Assembly: GCA_022564295.1 (NCBI GenBank)
Contig: JADFLR010000017.1
Location: 1 to 64,000, forward strand
DNA from: Bacteroidota bacterium
Lineage (GTDB): Bacteria; Bacteroidota; Ignavibacteria; Ignavibacteriales; Ignavibacteriaceae
Length of the DNA stretch: 64,000 nt
Direction: 5' to 3'
The notes under the pieces were generated by a model that saw nothing but the letters and a program-made list of their open reading frames with translations, was not told where the DNA came from and made no database searches. Both the position numbers and the translations under genes were made by a program. Below, one piece after another: positions 62,223-64,000 of this stretch (the stretch's first letter is position 1; the number at the start of each line of letters is the position of its first letter).

Positions 62223-63551
62223 ATGATTAAAAACATTTATTTCATCTTTATAACACTTTGCTTTACAACCCTGATTAAAGCAGAAGGCAGCGACACACTT
62301 TTTTATAAAGGTGATTATTCTGTAATAATTGATTCCATAGTTATAATAGGTAATGATCAAACAGAAGACTTTATCATACTAAGAGAATTAACTGTTGCGC
62401 TTGGAGATACTCTTAATCCTAAACTTGCTGAGTATAATAGGGAAAGAGTTTACAGTCTTAATATTTTCAACGAAGTAAAACTACATCCATTCCAATTAAA
62501 CAATGTTAATTATCTTTTAATTACCATTGAAGAGAGCTGGTACATTTACCCGCTTCCGTTTCTTACTTTGAAGGATAGAGACTGGAGTAAAATTTCTTAC
62601 GGTGTGGCTGTAAAGATCGCAAACTTCAGGGGAAGGAATGAAACATTAAGGGGCAGGTTAGCATTGGGGTACGACCCATCACTTACCTTTTCCTATTCGA
62701 ATCCAAACCTTTCACGTAACCTCGATTTATTCTCAATCTTTCAGATTGGTTTACAGGAAGTAAGCAACAGAAGTACTACTGCAGAAGAATTAGCTGGTGG
62801 CGATTTTGAACATAAGTTTTATTTTGCCAAACTCACTTTCGGTAAACGTTTTGGATTGTTTCACCGCTTTGCTGTTACTGCGGGGTACGATTACGTTGAA
62901 ACTCCTTTTTTTATCGAAGGTATTTCCGCTTCAAATGAGAGAATAGATAGAACCGTAATACTCGGAGCAAGTTATAACTATGATACAAGGGATTTACGAC
63001 AGTATGCTTCAAACGGTTTATTTGCATTTGCGAGTTTCGAGTTAAAGGGTATGGGTATTAATGATATCAAATACAGAATAGCTTATTTTGATTATAGAGA
63101 ATACAGACCTATTATTAGTAGTCTTGTTCTTAAATGGCGTCTTGCTGCACGCTTAACAAATGGCAAAGTTCCCTTCTACGATTATTCCTATCTCGGACTT
63201 GGACAAAGAATAAGAGGGCATTGGGATGAACAACAGGAGGGCAACGACTTATTTATTGGTTCACTGGAACTGGATTACTGGATTTTAAATGATTACCGGC
63301 TCAACCTTTATTGGATTCCTCTCCTGCCGAATTCACTTCTTTCTTACCGTGTGGGTCTCGTTTGGGAATTATTTGTTGATACCGGCACAACACGATTAAT
63401 CGGTGAACCACTTGCACTTAATCAGTTCAGCACTGGTTACGGAACAGGTGTTTCACTATTGTTGCTACCTTACTTTACTATGCGGATTGAATATGCAGTT
63501 AATGAACAATTTAAAGGACAATGGATTTTTGATATTGGTGCATCTTTCTAA
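62223..63551 (+). CDS. Outer-membrane Omp85/surface-antigen-like protein
   Basis: This 442-residue exported protein has a signal peptide (IYFIFITLCFTTLIKA), then one POTRA-like domain (DSIVIIGNDQTEDFIILREL, YSLNIFNEVKLHP) and a beta-barrel with many amphipathic strands (GVAVKIANFRGRNETLRGRL, YDTRDLRQYASNGLFAFASF, LGLGQRIRGHWDE) ending FDIGASF. It is much shorter than BamA (about 800 aa, five POTRAs) and resembles the small Omp85/patatin-associated type. It probably inserts or exports something at the outer membrane; cargo unknown. Confidence 0.75.
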   Translation: MIKNIYFIFITLCFTTLIKAEGSDTLFYKGDYSVIIDSIVIIGNDQTEDFIILRELTVALGDTLNPKLAEYNRERVYSLNIFNEVKLHPFQLNNVNYLLITIEESWYIYPLPFLTLKDRDWSKISYGVAVKIANFRGRNETLRGRLALGYDPSLTFSYSNPNLSRNLDLFSIFQIGLQEVSNRSTTAEELAGGDFEHKFYFAKLTFGKRFGLFHRFAVTAGYDYVETPFFIEGISASNERIDRTVILGASYNYDTRDLRQYASNGLFAFASFELKGMGINDIKYRIAYFDYREYRPIISSLVLKWRLAARLTNGKVPFYDYSYLGLGQRIRGHWDEQQEGNDLFIGSLELDYWILNDYRLNLYWIPLLPNSLLSYRVGLVWELFVDTGTTRLIGEPLALNQFSTGYGTGVSLLLLPYFTMRIEYAVNEQFKGQWIFDIGASF

Positions 63552-64000
63552 CATAGAACTATATTATTCCTCTGAAGAGAATATCTCCGATGAAATTATC
63601 TTATTAGCCGGCGATGAATTTAAGCATGCCGTAAAGGTAATGCGCAGTAAAATTGGTGATACGATTTATGTTACGAATGGTACTGGTTTAATAATCAAAA
63701 CTGAAATTTTAACTATCAAAAAAGATAAACTTTCTGCTAAGATAATTGAAACCATTAAAACCGAAAACAAATTTGAGAATATTTTCTTCTGCATTCCAAA
63801 GTTAAAGAATCCCGAAAGGTTTAAATTTGCAATAGAAAAATGTGTTGAGCTTGGAGTTACAAATTTTATTATCTTCGAATCAAAAAGAACAATTGCAAAA
63901 GGAACGAATATTAAAAGGTGGGAGAAGATTGCACTCGCAGCAATGAAGCAATCGTTAAGAGCATTCTTACCAAAAATTAAATTATTAAGAAATCTATCGG
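63538..64000 (+). CDS. rsmE: 16S rRNA (uracil1498-N3)-methyltransferase RsmE (partial)
   Basis: The frame opens at GTG 63538 (or TTG 63535), overlapping the end of the barrel gene, and runs off the window after about 154 codons. It shows ELYYSSEENISDEIILLAGD, FKHAVKVMRSKIGDTIYVTN (the RsmE N-terminal RNA-binding domain with H..vVLR pattern), and then LKNPERFKFAIEKCVELGVT and WEKIALAAMKQSLRAFLPKI of the SPOUT domain. Not in the ORF track because it is incomplete. Confidence 0.85.
   Translation, partial: MHLSNIELYYSSEENISDEIILLAGDEFKHAVKVMRSKIGDTIYVTNGTGLIIKTEILTIKKDKLSAKIIETIKTENKFENIFFCIPKLKNPERFKFAIEKCVELGVTNFIIFESKRTIAKGTNIKRWEKIALAAMKQSLRAFLPKIKLLRNLS

Overview
The window reads as a bacterial chromosome fragment of low GC (AT-rich intergenic DNA, A/T-ending codons). 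It most likely comes from the Bacteroidota/Chlorobi side of the tree, for example an Ignavibacteria-like lineage. This is inferred from the mix of Gram-negative surface genes (Omp85-type barrel, TPR plus outer-membrane barrel, lipoprotein), short CFB-style palindromic intergenic repeats (TGTCACTCTGAACG type, CCCCGAC/GTCGGGG hairpin) and a sequential housekeeping fab cluster. No rRNA, tRNA, CRISPR array or transposase gene was seen.

Layout. 1-2,900: an odd accessory block with the tail of a basic protein, then a leftward run of seven overlapping small genes for mini helix-turn-helix proteins (two with an in-frame stop) ending in a larger winged-helix protein. 2,890-8,464: a leftward three-gene molybdenum hydroxylase operon (xdhC-like, a YgfK-like protein without its flavin domain, and an Fe-S/Mo xanthine dehydrogenase-like enzyme). 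8,729-13,390: an array of gene units (two near-identical GNAT genes, an MDR/SDR pair, a small membrane protein, a DUF1287 protein) separated by imperfect palindromes with AAC...GTT ends. It looks like an integron cassette array without an integrase. 13,399-18,850: two sodium/amino-acid symporters, a dipeptide epimerase, a fatty-acid hydroxylase-like protein and a lone receiver.

19,063-35,682: a rightward block of secreted GH9 glucanase, KaiC-like ATPase with an altered Walker A, TPR/outer-membrane barrel protein, processive GT2 synthase, small membrane protein, two related amidotransferase-fold/NodB-fold proteins with degenerate catalytic motifs, an FnIII lipoprotein and a large PAS hybrid kinase with a degenerate ATPase domain. 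Together these look like a synthase-dependent exopolysaccharide export system analogous to pga/bcs/pel but not identical to any of them. 35,700-39,340: SOS-type genes (lexA with a clear palindromic operator, a 38-residue hydrophobic peptide, DUF72, SpoVG-like protein, dinB).

39,365-51,328: mostly leftward metabolic and regulatory genes (HIT, sigma54 regulator, MCC-type carboxylase beta, acyl-CoA dehydrogenase, meaB, sugar epimerase, nadD, PrsW-like protease, ABC-2 exporter). 51,567-59,030: the classical yceD-rpmF-plsX-fabH-fabD-fabG-acpP-fabF-rnc cluster with a DUF3109 gene inserted, followed by gcvP, an Omp85-like gene and the start of rsmE, which runs off the end. Protein-family calls are from recognised motifs and remembered family sequences; nothing was searched.
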